From Gammaproteobacteria bacterium (lineage in GTDB: Bacteria; Pseudomonadota; Gammaproteobacteria; JABHGC01), in assembly GCA_027077805.1 (NCBI GenBank), contig JALWTS010000035.1:1-64000 (forward strand): a DNA stretch of 64,000 nt. Reading direction: 5' to 3'. The translations under genes and the position numbers were made by a program. This document shows positions 28,584 through 38,537 of the stretch, one piece after another. Within the stretch, counting starts at the first letter, position 1, and each line of letters opens with the position of its first letter. Below the pieces are notes generated by a model. That model did no database searches. It was given only the letters and a program-made list of their open reading frames with translations, and was not told where the DNA came from.

Positions 28584-29900
28584 TTATTTATTCAAATGTT
28601 CTAAACGAATTTTCACTACTTTGGCCATAACGGAATCTAAGCGTTCCATTGCCACAATGGCCTGATTCATATGCTGTTCTATCACTTTATGGGTTAGCAT
28701 AATCATTGTCACTGCTGGCGTATTTTCATTACTCGGTTCTTTTTGAATCACAGCTTCAATACTAATGTGGTGTTGTCCCAAAATTTGGGTAATTTCAGCC
28801 AATACCCCTGCTTTGTCTAACAAAGACAAGCGCAAATAATAGGCGGTTTCAATTTGTGTTAGGGGTAAAATGGGCAAATCAACTAAGGCATCGGCTTGAA
28901 ATGCTAAATGAGGCACTCGATTGTCAGGATCGCTTGTTAAAGTTCGTACCACATCGATTAAATCCGCCACAACGGCCGATCCCGTTGCCTTACCACCTGC
29001 CCCTGCACCATAATATAAGGTAGGACCAACCGCATCCCCTTTGACTAATATGGCATTCATTACGCCATCAACATTAGCAATGAGGCGTTGACGTGGAATT
29101 AAAGTGGGATGGACTCGCATTTCAATGCCTTGTTGTGTTTTACGTGCAAAGCCTAAATGTTTGATATGATACCCTAGTTGTTCCGCGTAAGAAACATCTA
29201 AAGGTGTAATATCAGTAATCCCTTCCATAGCGACTTTATCAAATTTTAATGTTACCCCAAATGCAATTGAGGTTAAAATTGCCAATTTATGAGCCGCATC
29301 TACGCCTTCAACATCAAATGTTGGATCTGCTTCTGCATAACCAAGCTGTTGTGCCTCTGCTAAAACATCAGCAAATTCTCGGCCTTTTTCTTTCATTTCA
29401 GTTAAAATAAAATTGCTAGTACCGTTGATAATCCCTGCTAACCATTCAATTTGATTTGCGGCTAAACCTTCACGCAAGGCTTTAATAATAGGAATACCGC
29501 CTGCCACCGCTGCTTCAAAGGCAACCACAACGCCTTGTTGCTGGGCTTGTTCAAAAATTTCATTGCCATAATTGGCAATTAATGCTTTATTAGCGGTAAT
29601 CACATGCTTGCCATTCGCAATCGCTTTCATCACCAAATCTTTGGCGAAAGTGTCACCGCCAATTAATTCCACCACAATATCAATATCAGGATGATTAACT
29701 ACGGCATAAGGGTCTTGGGTTAATTCAATTGAACGAGTATCAATGGAACGAGGGCGATTAATATCTCTTACCGCAATTAATAAAATTTCAATCGCACGCC
29801 CAGTACGTCCTGCAATTTCTTTGGTATTACGTTGTAATATCTGCACAGTGCCACTACCAACCGTGCCTAATCCCAATAACCCAATTTTTACTGGCTTCAT
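28584..29900 (-). CDS. hom: Homoserine dehydrogenase
   Basis: Hom reduces aspartate semialdehyde to homoserine, the branch to threonine and methionine. The 438-residue monofunctional enzyme has the NAD(P) loop IGLLGLGTVGSGTVQIL and VITANKALIANYG. It also has the catalytic segment AGIINGTSNFILTEM with EADPTFDVEGVDAAHKLAIL, and a C-terminal ACT domain (YYLRLSLLDKAGVLAEI) that usually gives threonine feedback control. It lies 26 bases downstream of alaC and upstream of thrC. Confidence 0.98.
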   Translation of the reverse strand: MKPVKIGLLGLGTVGSGTVQILQRNTKEIAGRTGRAIEILLIAVRDINRPRSIDTRSIELTQDPYAVVNHPDIDIVVELIGGDTFAKDLVMKAIANGKHVITANKALIANYGNEIFEQAQQQGVVVAFEAAVAGGIPIIKALREGLAANQIEWLAGIINGTSNFILTEMKEKGREFADVLAEAQQLGYAEADPTFDVEGVDAAHKLAILTSIAFGVTLKFDKVAMEGITDITPLDVSYAEQLGYHIKHLGFARKTQQGIEMRVHPTLIPRQRLIANVDGVMNAILVKGDAVGPTLYYGAGAGGKATGSAVVADLIDVVRTLTSDPDNRVPHLAFQADALVDLPILPLTQIETAYYLRLSLLDKAGVLAEITQILGQHHISIEAVIQKEPSNENTPAVTMIMLTHKVIEQHMNQAIVAMERLDSVMAKVVKIRLEHLNK

Positions 29901-29926
29901 TAACTATTTCCTTTTATTTGTACTCA

Positions 29927-31108
29927 TTAATTATTATCTCTACGAAACACATCACGAATGCCTCGTAATGCTTGCCGAGTTCGATGTTCATTTTCAATTA
30001 AGGCAAATCTTAGATGATCATCCCCATATTCACCAAAACCAACACCCGGTGATACGGCTACTTTGGCTTCTTTTAGTAATTTTAGAGCAAAATCCAAAGA
30101 ACCCATCGCTTGATATTGTGGTGGAATGGATGCCCATACAAACATACTAGCCTTTGGTTTTTCAACGACCCAACCCAAATTATTTAAGCCATCACATAAG
30201 ACATCACGACGTTTGCGATACATAGTTGCAATCTCTTGAACACAGCTTTGATCGCCTTCTAAAGCCGTAATCGCAGCGACTTGAATTGGCGTAAAAGTAC
30301 CATAATCCAAATAAGATTTCATGCGAGTTAATGCGGCAACTAATTCGGTATTCCCACACATAAACCCGACTCGCCATCCGGGCATATTATAACTTTTAGA
30401 TAAGGAAAAAAATTCAACCGCAATATCTTGAGCATCGGGAACTTGTAAGATCGAAGGTGCGACATAACCATCAAAGACAATATCCGCATAGGCAATATCA
30501 TGAATCACCCAAATTTGATGTTCTTTAGCAATGGCAATGACTTTTTCAAAAAAATCCAACTCGACACATTGCGTAGTTGGATTACCTGGAAAATTTAAGA
30601 TTAACATCTTAGGTTTCGGCCAAGAATTTTTAATGGCTTGCTCTAATTCAGCAAAAAAATCCCTATCCGGTCGTAGTGGGACATGGCGAATATCGGCCCC
30701 TGCAATCACAAAACCGTAAGGATGAATGGGATAAGCAGGGTTAGGCACTAACACTGCATCACCAGGTCCCACCGTTGCTAAGGCTAAGTGGGCTAAACCT
30801 TCCTTAGAACCAATCGTAACAATTGCTTGAGTTTCGGGATCTAAATCAACCTCAAAGCGACGCTTATACCAAGCACAAATCGCTTGACGCAATCGAGGTA
30901 ATCCTTGGGAAGCAGAATAACGATGCGTATCCTGTCGTTGCGCGGCTTCAACCAATTTTGCAACAATATGTGGGGGTGTTGGTTGATCGGGATTGCCCAT
31001 GCCAAAATCAATAATATCTTCGCCTACGGCTCTTGCTTTTGCTTTTAAATCATTCACTCGATTAAAAACATAGGGCGGTAGTCGTTGAATTCGTTGAAAC
31101 GCTTGCAT
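29927..31108 (-). CDS. alaC: Alanine-type aminotransferase (AlaC)
   Basis: This is a class I PLP aminotransferase of 393 residues, equal in plan to E. coli AlaC, which makes alanine from pyruvate and glutamate. Motifs are [12 protein letters not shown] at the start, [24 protein letters not shown], and the PLP lysine in [16 protein letters not shown]. Placement directly before hom and thrC is frequent in gammaproteobacteria and has led to the idea of a role in aspartate-family metabolism. The gene begins in a 118-base divergent region shared with the Mth938-like gene. Confidence 0.93.
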   Translation of the reverse strand: MQAFQRIQRLPPYVFNRVNDLKAKARAVGEDIIDFGMGNPDQPTPPHIVAKLVEAAQRQDTHRYSASQGLPRLRQAICAWYKRRFEVDLDPETQAIVTIGSKEGLAHLALATVGPGDAVLVPNPAYPIHPYGFVIAGADIRHVPLRPDRDFFAELEQAIKNSWPKPKMLILNFPGNPTTQCVELDFFEKVIAIAKEHQIWVIHDIAYADIVFDGYVAPSILQVPDAQDIAVEFFSLSKSYNMPGWRVGFMCGNTELVAALTRMKSYLDYGTFTPIQVAAITALEGDQSCVQEIATMYRKRRDVLCDGLNNLGWVVEKPKASMFVWASIPPQYQAMGSLDFALKLLKEAKVAVSPGVGFGEYGDDHLRFALIENEHRTRQALRGIRDVFRRDNN

Positions 31109-31165
31109 AATCTATCCCAATAAAATTTGAAAGCATACCATTGCTTTGTTCATCAAACAAGCATC

Positions 31166-31194
31166 AAGACCAAAACAATGCAAAATGCTATAAT
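31166..31194 (+). promoter_or_regulatory. Predicted promoter of the Mth938-domain gene
   Basis: In the 118-base region between alaC and the divergent small gene, TGCTATAAT (31186-31194) is an extended -10. A partial -35-like AAGACC lies at 31166-31171, separated by 17 bases. The start codon is 32 bases after the -10. I see no equally good promoter for alaC on the other strand. Confidence 0.45.
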
Positions 31195-31226
31195 AATATT
31201 TTTACATTGAATATTTTATATTTTAG

Positions 31227-31589
31227 ATGAAAATTTCGCTAGACACGAATCAAGGTTATGTTATTGAGTCTTATGATCAACAAGGGATTGTCATTCACCA
31301 ACAAAACTATAACCATAGTTTAATTCTGACGGCAAATCAGTTACAAACATGGGAAATCAAATGCTTTCAGCAATTAACTGAAACTTTAATGCAACCTTTG
31401 TTCGCACTCCAACCAGATATTATTATCTTAGGAACAGGACAACAACAATATTTTCTCAGTCCAAGTCAAATGGCTTGGTTTATATCACCACCGATTGGCA
31501 TTGAAGTCATGCCAACATTGGCAGCTTGCCGAACGTATAACATTTTATTAAGTGAAGGACGGAATATTGTGGCAGGATTGATTTTATAA
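31227..31589 (+). CDS. Mth938-like domain (DUF498) protein
   Basis: The 120-residue protein has the Mth938/DUF498 pattern: IESYDQQGIVIHQQNYNHSLILTA near the start, ALQPDIIILGTGQQQYF in the middle, and IGIEVMPTLAACRTYNILLSEGRNIVAGLIL at the end. The related human protein NDUFAF3 helps assemble respiratory complex I. Bacterial members are uncharacterised but often sit near redox genes. Here it stands divergent from alaC with its own predicted promoter. Confidence 0.88.
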   Translation: MKISLDTNQGYVIESYDQQGIVIHQQNYNHSLILTANQLQTWEIKCFQQLTETLMQPLFALQPDIIILGTGQQQYFLSPSQMAWFISPPIGIEVMPTLAACRTYNILLSEGRNIVAGLIL

Positions 31590-31596
31590 GCAAACG

Positions 31597-31624
31597 TTGA
31601 TTTTGTCCTAATTTTTGCTATAAG
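31597..31624 (+). promoter_or_regulatory. Predicted promoter of the 119-residue unknown gene
   Basis: TTGATT (31597-31602) and TATAAG (31619-31624, preceded by TGC) are 16 bases apart and lie in the 68-base gap before the gene at 31658. This is a good sigma-70-type match and suggests the unknown gene is transcribed separately from the Mth938-like gene. An AAGGAA ribosome-binding site follows. Confidence 0.5.
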
Positions 31625-31657
31625 TTATATTATATACGGTAATAAAAGGAACTGATA

Positions 31658-32017
31658 ATGGCACAAATTATCAACCCCAGTTTTCAATACCATCCCAATA
31701 ATACACTAGGAGAACGTGTGCCAATTCGAGATGAACAAGGGCAATATCTCTGTGATTTTATGATGTTAGTTCGAGGATTGCGTTCCATGCCAAAAGCTCA
31801 AATGGAGCAAAAAATCACATTAATTTATGGCGTACTTGGCTGGTTTGATAAAACCGTCGTCTTTGCAGACCTTAATATGAAATTAAACTTGCTCTGGGTC
31901 AGCTTAAAACCCAAACCCGATATTTGTTTGCGAGTTTCTGGTGCTATTACTCTCATGGTACCAGAGGCAGTATTAATTGGTCCAATGACGGAAGACATGT
32001 GGTACAAGCAAAAATAA
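31658..32017 (+). CDS. Uncharacterised 119-residue cytoplasmic protein
   Basis: I do not recognise a family. The protein has no signal peptide or membrane helix. It contains PIRDEQGQYLCDFMMLVRGL, an alternating hydrophobic stretch (TLIYGVLGWFDKTVVFADL), and LNLLWVSLKPKPDICLRV, suggesting a compact alpha/beta or beta-rich fold. A good promoter and AAGGAA ribosome-binding site precede the ATG, and the codon pattern matches neighbours, so it is likely real. The 170 bases after it, up to aroG, hold no clear gene or strong terminator. Confidence 0.75.
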   Translation: MAQIINPSFQYHPNNTLGERVPIRDEQGQYLCDFMMLVRGLRSMPKAQMEQKITLIYGVLGWFDKTVVFADLNMKLNLLWVSLKPKPDICLRVSGAITLMVPEAVLIGPMTEDMWYKQK

Positions 32018-32187
32018 TTCATACCCAAAAGGCAGCACGCCTAATGCGCTGCTATCGACTGATACTATTGCCGTAAAATCAAAGCTGGTTTTATTCACTA
32101 AAACGCTGTTTCGTATTTCCTTTTGCTTTACCTGAAAATAATCGATAAAATAGCACGCCATCTAGCTTAGAAATATGTAGCCAAACC

Positions 32188-33261
32188 ATGACCCATTTGT
32201 ACCCAACGGATGATTTAAGAATCCAAGATATTAAAGAAGTAACGGCACCCATTGACGTGCATCACGCGTATCCTATCACTGAAACAGCCGCAAGCACTGT
32301 TTATCATACTCGTCAAGATATTCGAGCTATTTTACAAGGACAAGATGATAGACTATTTGTCGTTATTGGGCCTTGTTCTATTCATAACGCGGATGCCGCG
32401 ATTGAATACGCCCAAGGTCTGAAAAACATTCAAACTCACCTTGCCAATGAACTCTTAATTGTCATGCGGGTTTATTTTGAAAAACCTCGAACCACCGTAG
32501 GTTGGAAAGGACTGATCAACGATCCTGACTTAAATGGCAGTTTTCATATCAACAAAGGCTTATGTATTGCTCGACGTTTATTAAGAGATATTAATGAACT
32601 TGGTATCCCTGCTGCAACTGAATACTTAGATTTGATCACACCACAATATATCGCGGATTTGATCAGCTGGGGAGCCATTGGTGCGAGAACCACTGAAAGC
32701 CAAGTTCACCGAGAATTAGCCTCAGGTTTATCCTGTCCTGTCGGTTTCAAAAACGGAACCGATGGTGGCTTAAAAATTGCGATTGATGCCATTCGAGCCG
32801 CCTCACAACCCCATCACTTTTTATCACTAACGAAAGCAGGTCATTCTGCGATTTTTTCGACAACGGGGAATGATACTTGTCATATTATTCTTCGTGGGGG
32901 TAAAAAACCAAACTTTGATGCGGCAAGCGTTAATCAAGCGGCTAAAGATTTAGAAAAACAAGGACTAAGCCCTCGTTTAATGATTGATTGTAGCCATGCG
33001 AATAGTCAAAAACAATATAAACTCCAAAAGGATGTTGCGAGCAATATTGCCCAACAAATTTCCCAAGGGGAGAATCGCATTATTGGTGTCATGGTAGAAA
33101 GCCATTTGCAGGAAGGTCGTCAAGATATTCAATCAGATCAACCCTTAGTTTATGGTCAAAGTATCACTGATGCTTGTTTAGGTTGGGATGATAGCATGGA
33201 AGTATTGGAACAACTCGCTAAAGCAGTTAAACAACGTCGAGGTCAAAATGGCAAATTTTAA
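32188..33261 (+). CDS. aroG: 3-deoxy-7-phosphoheptulonate synthase (class I DAHP synthase)
   Basis: This enzyme condenses phosphoenolpyruvate and erythrose 4-phosphate, the entry step of aromatic amino acid synthesis. The 357-residue protein has the class I signatures VVIGPCSIHNADAAIEYA, MRVYFEKPRTTVGWKGLIND, and IGARTTESQVHRELASGLSCPVGFKNGTDG (long conserved core). It also has the metal-binding region MIDCSHANSQKQY and IGVMVESHLQEG. Which feedback type (Phe, Tyr or Trp) it belongs to is not obvious by eye. The end overlaps the next gene by 14 bases. Confidence 0.97.
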   Translation: MTHLYPTDDLRIQDIKEVTAPIDVHHAYPITETAASTVYHTRQDIRAILQGQDDRLFVVIGPCSIHNADAAIEYAQGLKNIQTHLANELLIVMRVYFEKPRTTVGWKGLINDPDLNGSFHINKGLCIARRLLRDINELGIPAATEYLDLITPQYIADLISWGAIGARTTESQVHRELASGLSCPVGFKNGTDGGLKIAIDAIRAASQPHHFLSLTKAGHSAIFSTTGNDTCHIILRGGKKPNFDAASVNQAAKDLEKQGLSPRLMIDCSHANSQKQYKLQKDVASNIAQQISQGENRIIGVMVESHLQEGRQDIQSDQPLVYGQSITDACLGWDDSMEVLEQLAKAVKQRRGQNGKF

Positions 33262-33970
33262 TACTCACTTACAAGTTGGTGCCATTGTTAGTGGTGTGAT
33301 TGCAACCAGTTTAATGGCAGCCGATTTAGCCACACCGAGCCAAATGGGACTATATGCCGTATTAGGCACGATTGGTAGTTTACTGCCTGATATTGATTCC
33401 GACAATTCAACGCCAATAAAATTGTTTATTAATGCGGTTTCCATTTGGTTAGGATTTGTTGCGTTAGCCTTATGGGCTCAAGATTATTCTTTAATTGAAA
33501 TTATAATATTATGGACGGCAGTTTACCTAGGCATACGTTATGGTATATTTACCATATTCACCTATATTACGGTACATAGAGGTATTATCCATTCTGTCCC
33601 TGCCGCCGTATTTTTTTGGTTTTGTACCACAATTTTATTGGATAATTTAAGCGATGCCAGTATATTGGTCTCTTGGACAGGCGGTTTTATGGTATTTCTT
33701 GGATTTCTCACCCATTTAATTTTGGATGAAGTTTACAGTGTTGACTTGTATAACATGACGTATAAAAAATCCTTTGGCACCGCATTAAAATTTTATAGTT
33801 TCAGAAATACTAAAATGACTATGGCGACTTTAGCACTCTATGCGACAGTGGTTGGTTTATATTTTTTAATGCCCGATCCTGATCGGTTTTACCATATTAT
33901 TACGGATGTAAATACTTATAAAGATATTGTGGTGTCTATTTTTCCTCAAGGGACTTGGTTTGTTAAATGA
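33248..33970 (+). CDS. YdjM-like membrane-bound metal-dependent hydrolase
   Basis: The 240-residue inner-membrane protein has the YdjM family pattern: MANFNTHLQVGAIVSG at the start, LGTIGSLLPDIDSDNSTP, VHRGIIHSVPAAVFF with conserved His residues, and GFLTHLILDEVYSVDL. The conserved His and Asp residues suggest metal binding, and E. coli YdjM is SOS-regulated. No LexA box was evident here. The ATG at 33248 starts inside the last 14 bases of aroG. Its 3' end overlaps the convergent glycosyltransferase gene by about 25 bases. Confidence 0.85.
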   Translation: MANFNTHLQVGAIVSGVIATSLMAADLATPSQMGLYAVLGTIGSLLPDIDSDNSTPIKLFINAVSIWLGFVALALWAQDYSLIEIIILWTAVYLGIRYGIFTIFTYITVHRGIIHSVPAAVFFWFCTTILLDNLSDASILVSWTGGFMVFLGFLTHLILDEVYSVDLYNMTYKKSFGTALKFYSFRNTKMTMATLALYATVVGLYFLMPDPDRFYHIITDVNTYKDIVVSIFPQGTWFVK

Positions 33971-35199
33971 TCAAAAACTGTTGCTAACTTTTTACTTAAC
34001 ACTCGACGATCAAAATTTTTCAATTGCTGATTGGCCGTATATTGACTTAATGTTTGTTGCTGCCAAGATTGAATAATTGTTTGCAATTGTTGTGCTAAAG
34101 CATCACTATCGTCAGGATTAACCCACCACCCTCCTTGAGTTTGTGTCATCACATCAGAGATAGCACCTGGATAAATTAATGCCCATACAGGACGCTTTGC
34201 TCGTAAATATTCATACAATTTAGCAGGCACTAAACTTTGGGTATCATCAGAAAATTGTAGCAATAGTAAAACATCCGCTTGTAATAGATATTCCAATGAC
34301 TGCTGATATGCTACTCTGGGCAAAAATTCCACCACAGTTTCTAAACTCAGTTGCTCAACAGCCTGCTGAAACACCTTTGCTGGCTGATTAATGCCTAAAA
34401 ATTGGACTTTGATCTGCTCAATTCCAATCCTATGACGGTCAATCGCTTGTTTTACCGCTTTAAATAATGGACGGGGATCTCGAAATTCCGTATTAATACT
34501 GCCCGCATGCAATAATATTAACTGTGATTTTTTTTTCCAAGGCATATCGGGTAATGCTTGAAAATCAGCGTCATCATAACCATTCATAATGCTTATAAAC
34601 TTATCTTGTGGCAAATCGGGATAACGTTTAATGAATAATTGTTGTAAATCGTGGGTTGAGCTAACCACTGCTTTGGCTTGTTGTATATATTTTTTTTCTA
34701 AATATTTGGCAAAGCATTGTACCAACCACGGTGTGCCTAATTCGGGGGACTCTTCATACCAAGGGTCTCGAAAATCCATCACCCAAGGTAATTGACTCCA
34801 AGCTTGCAACTTTGAGGCAATGACATGTGCTGTCGCATGTGGACTGGTCGAATAAATTAAATCAATCTGTTTTTGCGGAATGATTTTTTTCCCTTGTGCT
34901 ACTGCCCAAAATTGCCACCCCATCCAACGATCAGGAATTGCTAAAAATGAGGGATAATGTCCTTTAATGGCAAAATGTTGTTGGCTATTTAAATACGGTG
35001 TACGAACGACCTGCACGGCATCAGGGATTTGCTGTGTTAATTTTTCATCAACCACAGTATAGGCATTTTTATCAATGCTTAATACCGTTACTTGCCAATC
35101 ATATTCTGCTAAATAAGTCGAATATTTTAAAGTACGCAATACGCCACTACTACTCGCTTCAGGTGGATAATGAAATGCAATCATTAAAACGTGTTTCAT
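33946..35199 (-). CDS. Glycosyltransferase family 4-type protein
   Basis: The 417-residue protein has the GT-B plan. The N-terminal half starts MLIAFHYPPEASSSGVLRTLKYSTYL-like, seen as IAFHYPPEASSSGVLR. The C-terminal donor half contains LLHAGSINTEFRDPRPLFKAV, VEFLPRVAYQQSLEYLLQADVLLLLQ and VPAKLYEYLRAKRPVWAL. It is expected to add a sugar to the exopolysaccharide at the cytoplasmic face. It follows the XrtA-type amidotransferase after three bases and is last on this strand before the convergent YdjM-like gene. Confidence 0.87.
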   Translation of the reverse strand: MKHVLMIAFHYPPEASSSGVLRTLKYSTYLAEYDWQVTVLSIDKNAYTVVDEKLTQQIPDAVQVVRTPYLNSQQHFAIKGHYPSFLAIPDRWMGWQFWAVAQGKKIIPQKQIDLIYSTSPHATAHVIASKLQAWSQLPWVMDFRDPWYEESPELGTPWLVQCFAKYLEKKYIQQAKAVVSSTHDLQQLFIKRYPDLPQDKFISIMNGYDDADFQALPDMPWKKKSQLILLHAGSINTEFRDPRPLFKAVKQAIDRHRIGIEQIKVQFLGINQPAKVFQQAVEQLSLETVVEFLPRVAYQQSLEYLLQADVLLLLQFSDDTQSLVPAKLYEYLRAKRPVWALIYPGAISDVMTQTQGGWWVNPDDSDALAQQLQTIIQSWQQQTLSQYTANQQLKNFDRRVLSKKLATVFDHLTNQVP

Positions 35200-35202
35200 A
35201 CA

Positions 35203-37098
35203 TTATGCTTGGTTTTTGGCCAAAAATTGTTGAAACATTAACAAGACCCAAATCAAGGTGGAATGATCTTTTTGTCTGGATTGATGTTGTGTTAACACGG
35301 TTTGGATAAATTTGGCTTGAAACCATCCTGTATCTAACAAAATCTCGCTTGATAACGCTTGAGGTACTGATGGCTGTAATTCTTGACGAAACCATTTTGC
35401 CATTGGAATACGAAACCCCATTTTAGGCCGATATAATAAATCATGGGGTAAATGTTTTGCTAAGGCTTGTTTAAAAATAGCTTTGCCCTGATTTGATTGA
35501 ATTTTAACCGCTGTTGGCAAGCCTGCCACCCATTCTAATAATAAATGGTCTAGTAATGGCACCCTGACTTCTAAAGAATGTGCCATACTGGCTCGGTCAA
35601 CTTTAGTTAAAATATCCCCAGGTAAATAGGTTTTAATATCTAAATATTGCACCATTGCCACTGGATCATGCCTAGGTGCTGACTGGGCGTGTTGTTGTAA
35701 TACGGAAATGGCTCGATACTCTTGTAGTTGTTGATAAAAACTCGGGCGAAATAATTGTTGTCGTAAACTATCGCTAATCAATGAAACACTATGAAAATAT
35801 CCTGCCACAGACTCTCTGGCCAAGCCCTCTAAGGTTGATTTCGCCCGAAAAATCTTTGGGGCCCAATCGGCTTTCGGATAAATTTTAGCGAAAGCAGAAA
35901 AGACAGGTTGACGAATCCCTAGTGGCAAAATACTACGCATTTTTTCTTCGTAACTATGCCAACGATAACGTCGATACCCTGCCATAGATTCATCACCACC
36001 ATCACCAGATAATGCCACTGTCACTCGTTGTTTGGCTAATTCACACACTCGATAAGTTGGCAAAGCGGAACTATCCGCATAAGGCTCATCATATAAATCA
36101 ACTAAACGATTCACTAATGAAAAATCATTGGCATCAACAATTTTAGTTTGATGATCAGTATGGTATTGTTGGGCGACTTGCCTAGCATAATCAGATTCAT
36201 TAAAACTGGCTTCATTAAAACCAATGGAACAGGTTTTTACGGGTTCTGGGGATAATTCTGCCATAGTTGCCACCACAGCACTAGAATCAACCCCACCTGA
36301 CAAAAAAGCGCCTAAAGGGACGTCTGCCATTAATCGAATGTTAACGGCTTCTTTAATTCTCGCTATTAATTCTTGTTGCAATTCTAGGGAAGATTGTTGA
36401 TGCTGATCACTAAAATTCAAATCCCAATAGGCTTGTGGCTCTGGTAAAGTCGATATGGATACATTTAAAGTTAAAGTATGGGCAGGGGGTAATTTATAAG
36501 TATTACGATAAATCGTCTTAGGTTCAGGAATATAACCATAGGCAAAATAATCTTCCACCGCTTCTAGCCAAAGTTTTTTTTCAAACTTTGGATGTTGATA
36601 TAAGGCTTTTAACTCCGAACCAAAAATTATATCACCGTTAGTTAACTGAGCGTAATACACAGGCTTAATCCCCAAACGATCTCTGGCTAAAAATAGTGTT
36701 TGACGCTGTTTATCCCACAAAGCAAAGGCAAACATACCTCGAAATTTATTGACACAGGCTTGTTGCCAATGTTGCCAAGCATAAACAATGACTTCCGTAT
36801 CACAATGGGTTTGGAATTGATAAGCATATTGTTTCAATTCTGCGGCAATTTCTTGAAAATTATAGATTTCACCATTATAAACCACGACGACAGAGCCGTC
36901 TTGGCTAAAAAATGGTTGCTGTCCCTGACTGACATCAATAATTGATAAACGTCTATGCCCCAAGCCAATCCCAATCTCACGGTAAATACCTTGCTCATCT
37001 GGACCACGATGTAATAGGCTTTGATTCATTCGGGTTAATATCTCAACATTGATTGCTGTTCGTTTTTGGCTATCAAAAATACCAACAAATCCACACAT
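35203..37098 (-). CDS. XrtA/PEP-CTERM system amidotransferase (asparagine synthase family)
   Basis: This 631-residue protein has a class II glutaminase domain starting MCGFVGIF. The nucleophile Cys2 is present, along with HRGPDEQG and VVYNGEIYN. An asparagine-synthase domain carries the PP-loop SGGVDSS (267-273) and SGDGGDESMAGYRRY. The sequence follows the exosortase A-associated amidotransferase 1 family (TIGR03108 type). It probably amidates a sugar or other component of the polymer using glutamine. The ATG at 37098 is required to place Cys at position 2; an upstream frame to 37113 would bury it. It is divergent from the O-glycosylation ligase gene. Confidence 0.93.
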   Translation of the reverse strand: MCGFVGIFDSQKRTAINVEILTRMNQSLLHRGPDEQGIYREIGIGLGHRRLSIIDVSQGQQPFFSQDGSVVVVYNGEIYNFQEIAAELKQYAYQFQTHCDTEVIVYAWQHWQQACVNKFRGMFAFALWDKQRQTLFLARDRLGIKPVYYAQLTNGDIIFGSELKALYQHPKFEKKLWLEAVEDYFAYGYIPEPKTIYRNTYKLPPAHTLTLNVSISTLPEPQAYWDLNFSDQHQQSSLELQQELIARIKEAVNIRLMADVPLGAFLSGGVDSSAVVATMAELSPEPVKTCSIGFNEASFNESDYARQVAQQYHTDHQTKIVDANDFSLVNRLVDLYDEPYADSSALPTYRVCELAKQRVTVALSGDGGDESMAGYRRYRWHSYEEKMRSILPLGIRQPVFSAFAKIYPKADWAPKIFRAKSTLEGLARESVAGYFHSVSLISDSLRQQLFRPSFYQQLQEYRAISVLQQHAQSAPRHDPVAMVQYLDIKTYLPGDILTKVDRASMAHSLEVRVPLLDHLLLEWVAGLPTAVKIQSNQGKAIFKQALAKHLPHDLLYRPKMGFRIPMAKWFRQELQPSVPQALSSEILLDTGWFQAKFIQTVLTQHQSRQKDHSTLIWVLLMFQQFLAKNQA

Positions 37099-37159
37099 GA
37101 CTTGTATCCACAAAAATAATTAGTATATCATAGACCCAATCTTGAAAAGAAAACAGTTC

Positions 37160-38455
37160 ATGCGTGATATTTTAATTACTGCCATTGTATTTGGCTTATT
37201 ACCTTTTGTATTATCTCGACCTTATATCGGTATTTTGCTTTGGTCTTGGCTAGGTTATATGAATCCCCATCGTCTAGCTTGGGGATTTGCTTATGATATG
37301 CCGTTTGCTCAAATAACTGCGATTACTTTATTAATTGGTTTATTTTTTTCGCAAGAACCTAAAAAAATGATTTGGAACGCGGCAATTACTATACTGCTGC
37401 TGTTTATTATCTGGATGAATATTACCACCTTATTTGCCCTTAACCCCACAGAGGCTTGGCCTCAATACCAAAAAGTCATGAAAATTCAAATTGTAATTTT
37501 TTTGACCTTACTATTAATCAATACCAAAGAAAAATTGCACTATTTGCTTTGGATTATTACCTTTTCCATTGCATTTTTTGGCATTAAAGGCGGCGTTTAT
37601 ACCATTGATCAAGGGGGAGGCGGTAGAGTATTTGGTCCACCAGGAGGATTTATTGCGGGTAATAATGAAATCGCATTAGCATTAACCATGGTGTTGCCTT
37701 TAATGTATTATCTAAGAACAACTGTGCAACAAGTCTGGCTTAAAAATTTATTTATTGTATTTATGTTATTAACAACTATATCAATTCTAGGTTCTTATTC
37801 CAGAGGGGCATTTTTAGGATTATTTGCCATGGGTTTCTTTTTATGGCTAAAAACCAAAACAAAACTTATAACAGGCATGCTTTTATTACTACTGATGCCA
37901 CCCATATTCATGTTTATGCCCCAAAAATGGTATGACAGAATTGGGACAATTCAAGATTATAAGAAAGATAACTCCGCAATGGGTCGCATTAATGCTTGGC
38001 ATTTTGCCTTTAATCTTGCAAAAGAACATCCGCTTGTTGGCGGTGGCTTTGAAACTTTTCGATCACAAATATTTTATATTTACGCCCCCGATCCGAATGA
38101 TGTTCATGATGCCCACAGTATTTATTTTGAAGTACTCGGTGAACATGGGTTTGTTGGTTTGAGTTTATTTTTGTTGCTTTGTCTATTCACTTGGTTAACC
38201 GCACGTTCTATTATCAAGATGACCAGAGGTGATCCCGAATTTGAATGGGCAAATACGCTGGCGAGAATGATTCAAGTCAGTTTTATTGCTTATGGGGTAG
38301 GGGGTGCTTTTTTAGGTTTGGCTTATTTTGACTTACCTTACCATCTATTAACTATTTTAGTGATTACTCAACATATCATCACTGAAAAACGAAATAAAGC
38401 AAAATCAATGGTGCAAACCCAATCATCACCACTAGAAAAAAGTATTTTTCAATAA
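37160..38455 (+). CDS. Exosortase A-associated putative O-glycosylation ligase
   Basis: The protein is a 431-residue polytopic membrane enzyme of the Wzy/O-antigen ligase superfamily. It begins MRDILITAIVFGLLPFVLSRPYIGILLWSWLGYMNPHRLAWG, which matches the exosortase A-associated ligase family (TIGR03097 type); the key pieces are SRPYIGILLWSWLGYMNPHR. A periplasmic loop has the conserved VGGGFETFRS and DVHDAHSIYFEVLGEHGF with its catalytic-type His. It should polymerise or transfer polysaccharide on the periplasmic face. The ATG at 37160 fits the family start better than a TTG six codons earlier. Confidence 0.93.
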   Translation: MRDILITAIVFGLLPFVLSRPYIGILLWSWLGYMNPHRLAWGFAYDMPFAQITAITLLIGLFFSQEPKKMIWNAAITILLLFIIWMNITTLFALNPTEAWPQYQKVMKIQIVIFLTLLLINTKEKLHYLLWIITFSIAFFGIKGGVYTIDQGGGGRVFGPPGGFIAGNNEIALALTMVLPLMYYLRTTVQQVWLKNLFIVFMLLTTISILGSYSRGAFLGLFAMGFFLWLKTKTKLITGMLLLLLMPPIFMFMPQKWYDRIGTIQDYKKDNSAMGRINAWHFAFNLAKEHPLVGGGFETFRSQIFYIYAPDPNDVHDAHSIYFEVLGEHGFVGLSLFLLLCLFTWLTARSIIKMTRGDPEFEWANTLARMIQVSFIAYGVGGAFLGLAYFDLPYHLLTILVITQHIITEKRNKAKSMVQTQSSPLEKSIFQ

Positions 38456-38537
38456 TCAGCAAAAATAATACCTTTACTCATTTGCTTGAATAAAAAATCA
38501 AGTTCAAATTTTAATGGGTTTATACTAGAATTTCTAT

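Noticed and set aside
32018-32187. Gap before aroG examined for an attenuator, riboswitch or small RNA
   Set aside because: Only a short imperfect GCAGC/GCTGC inverted repeat is visible; there is no leader peptide rich in aromatic residues and no terminator/antiterminator pair.
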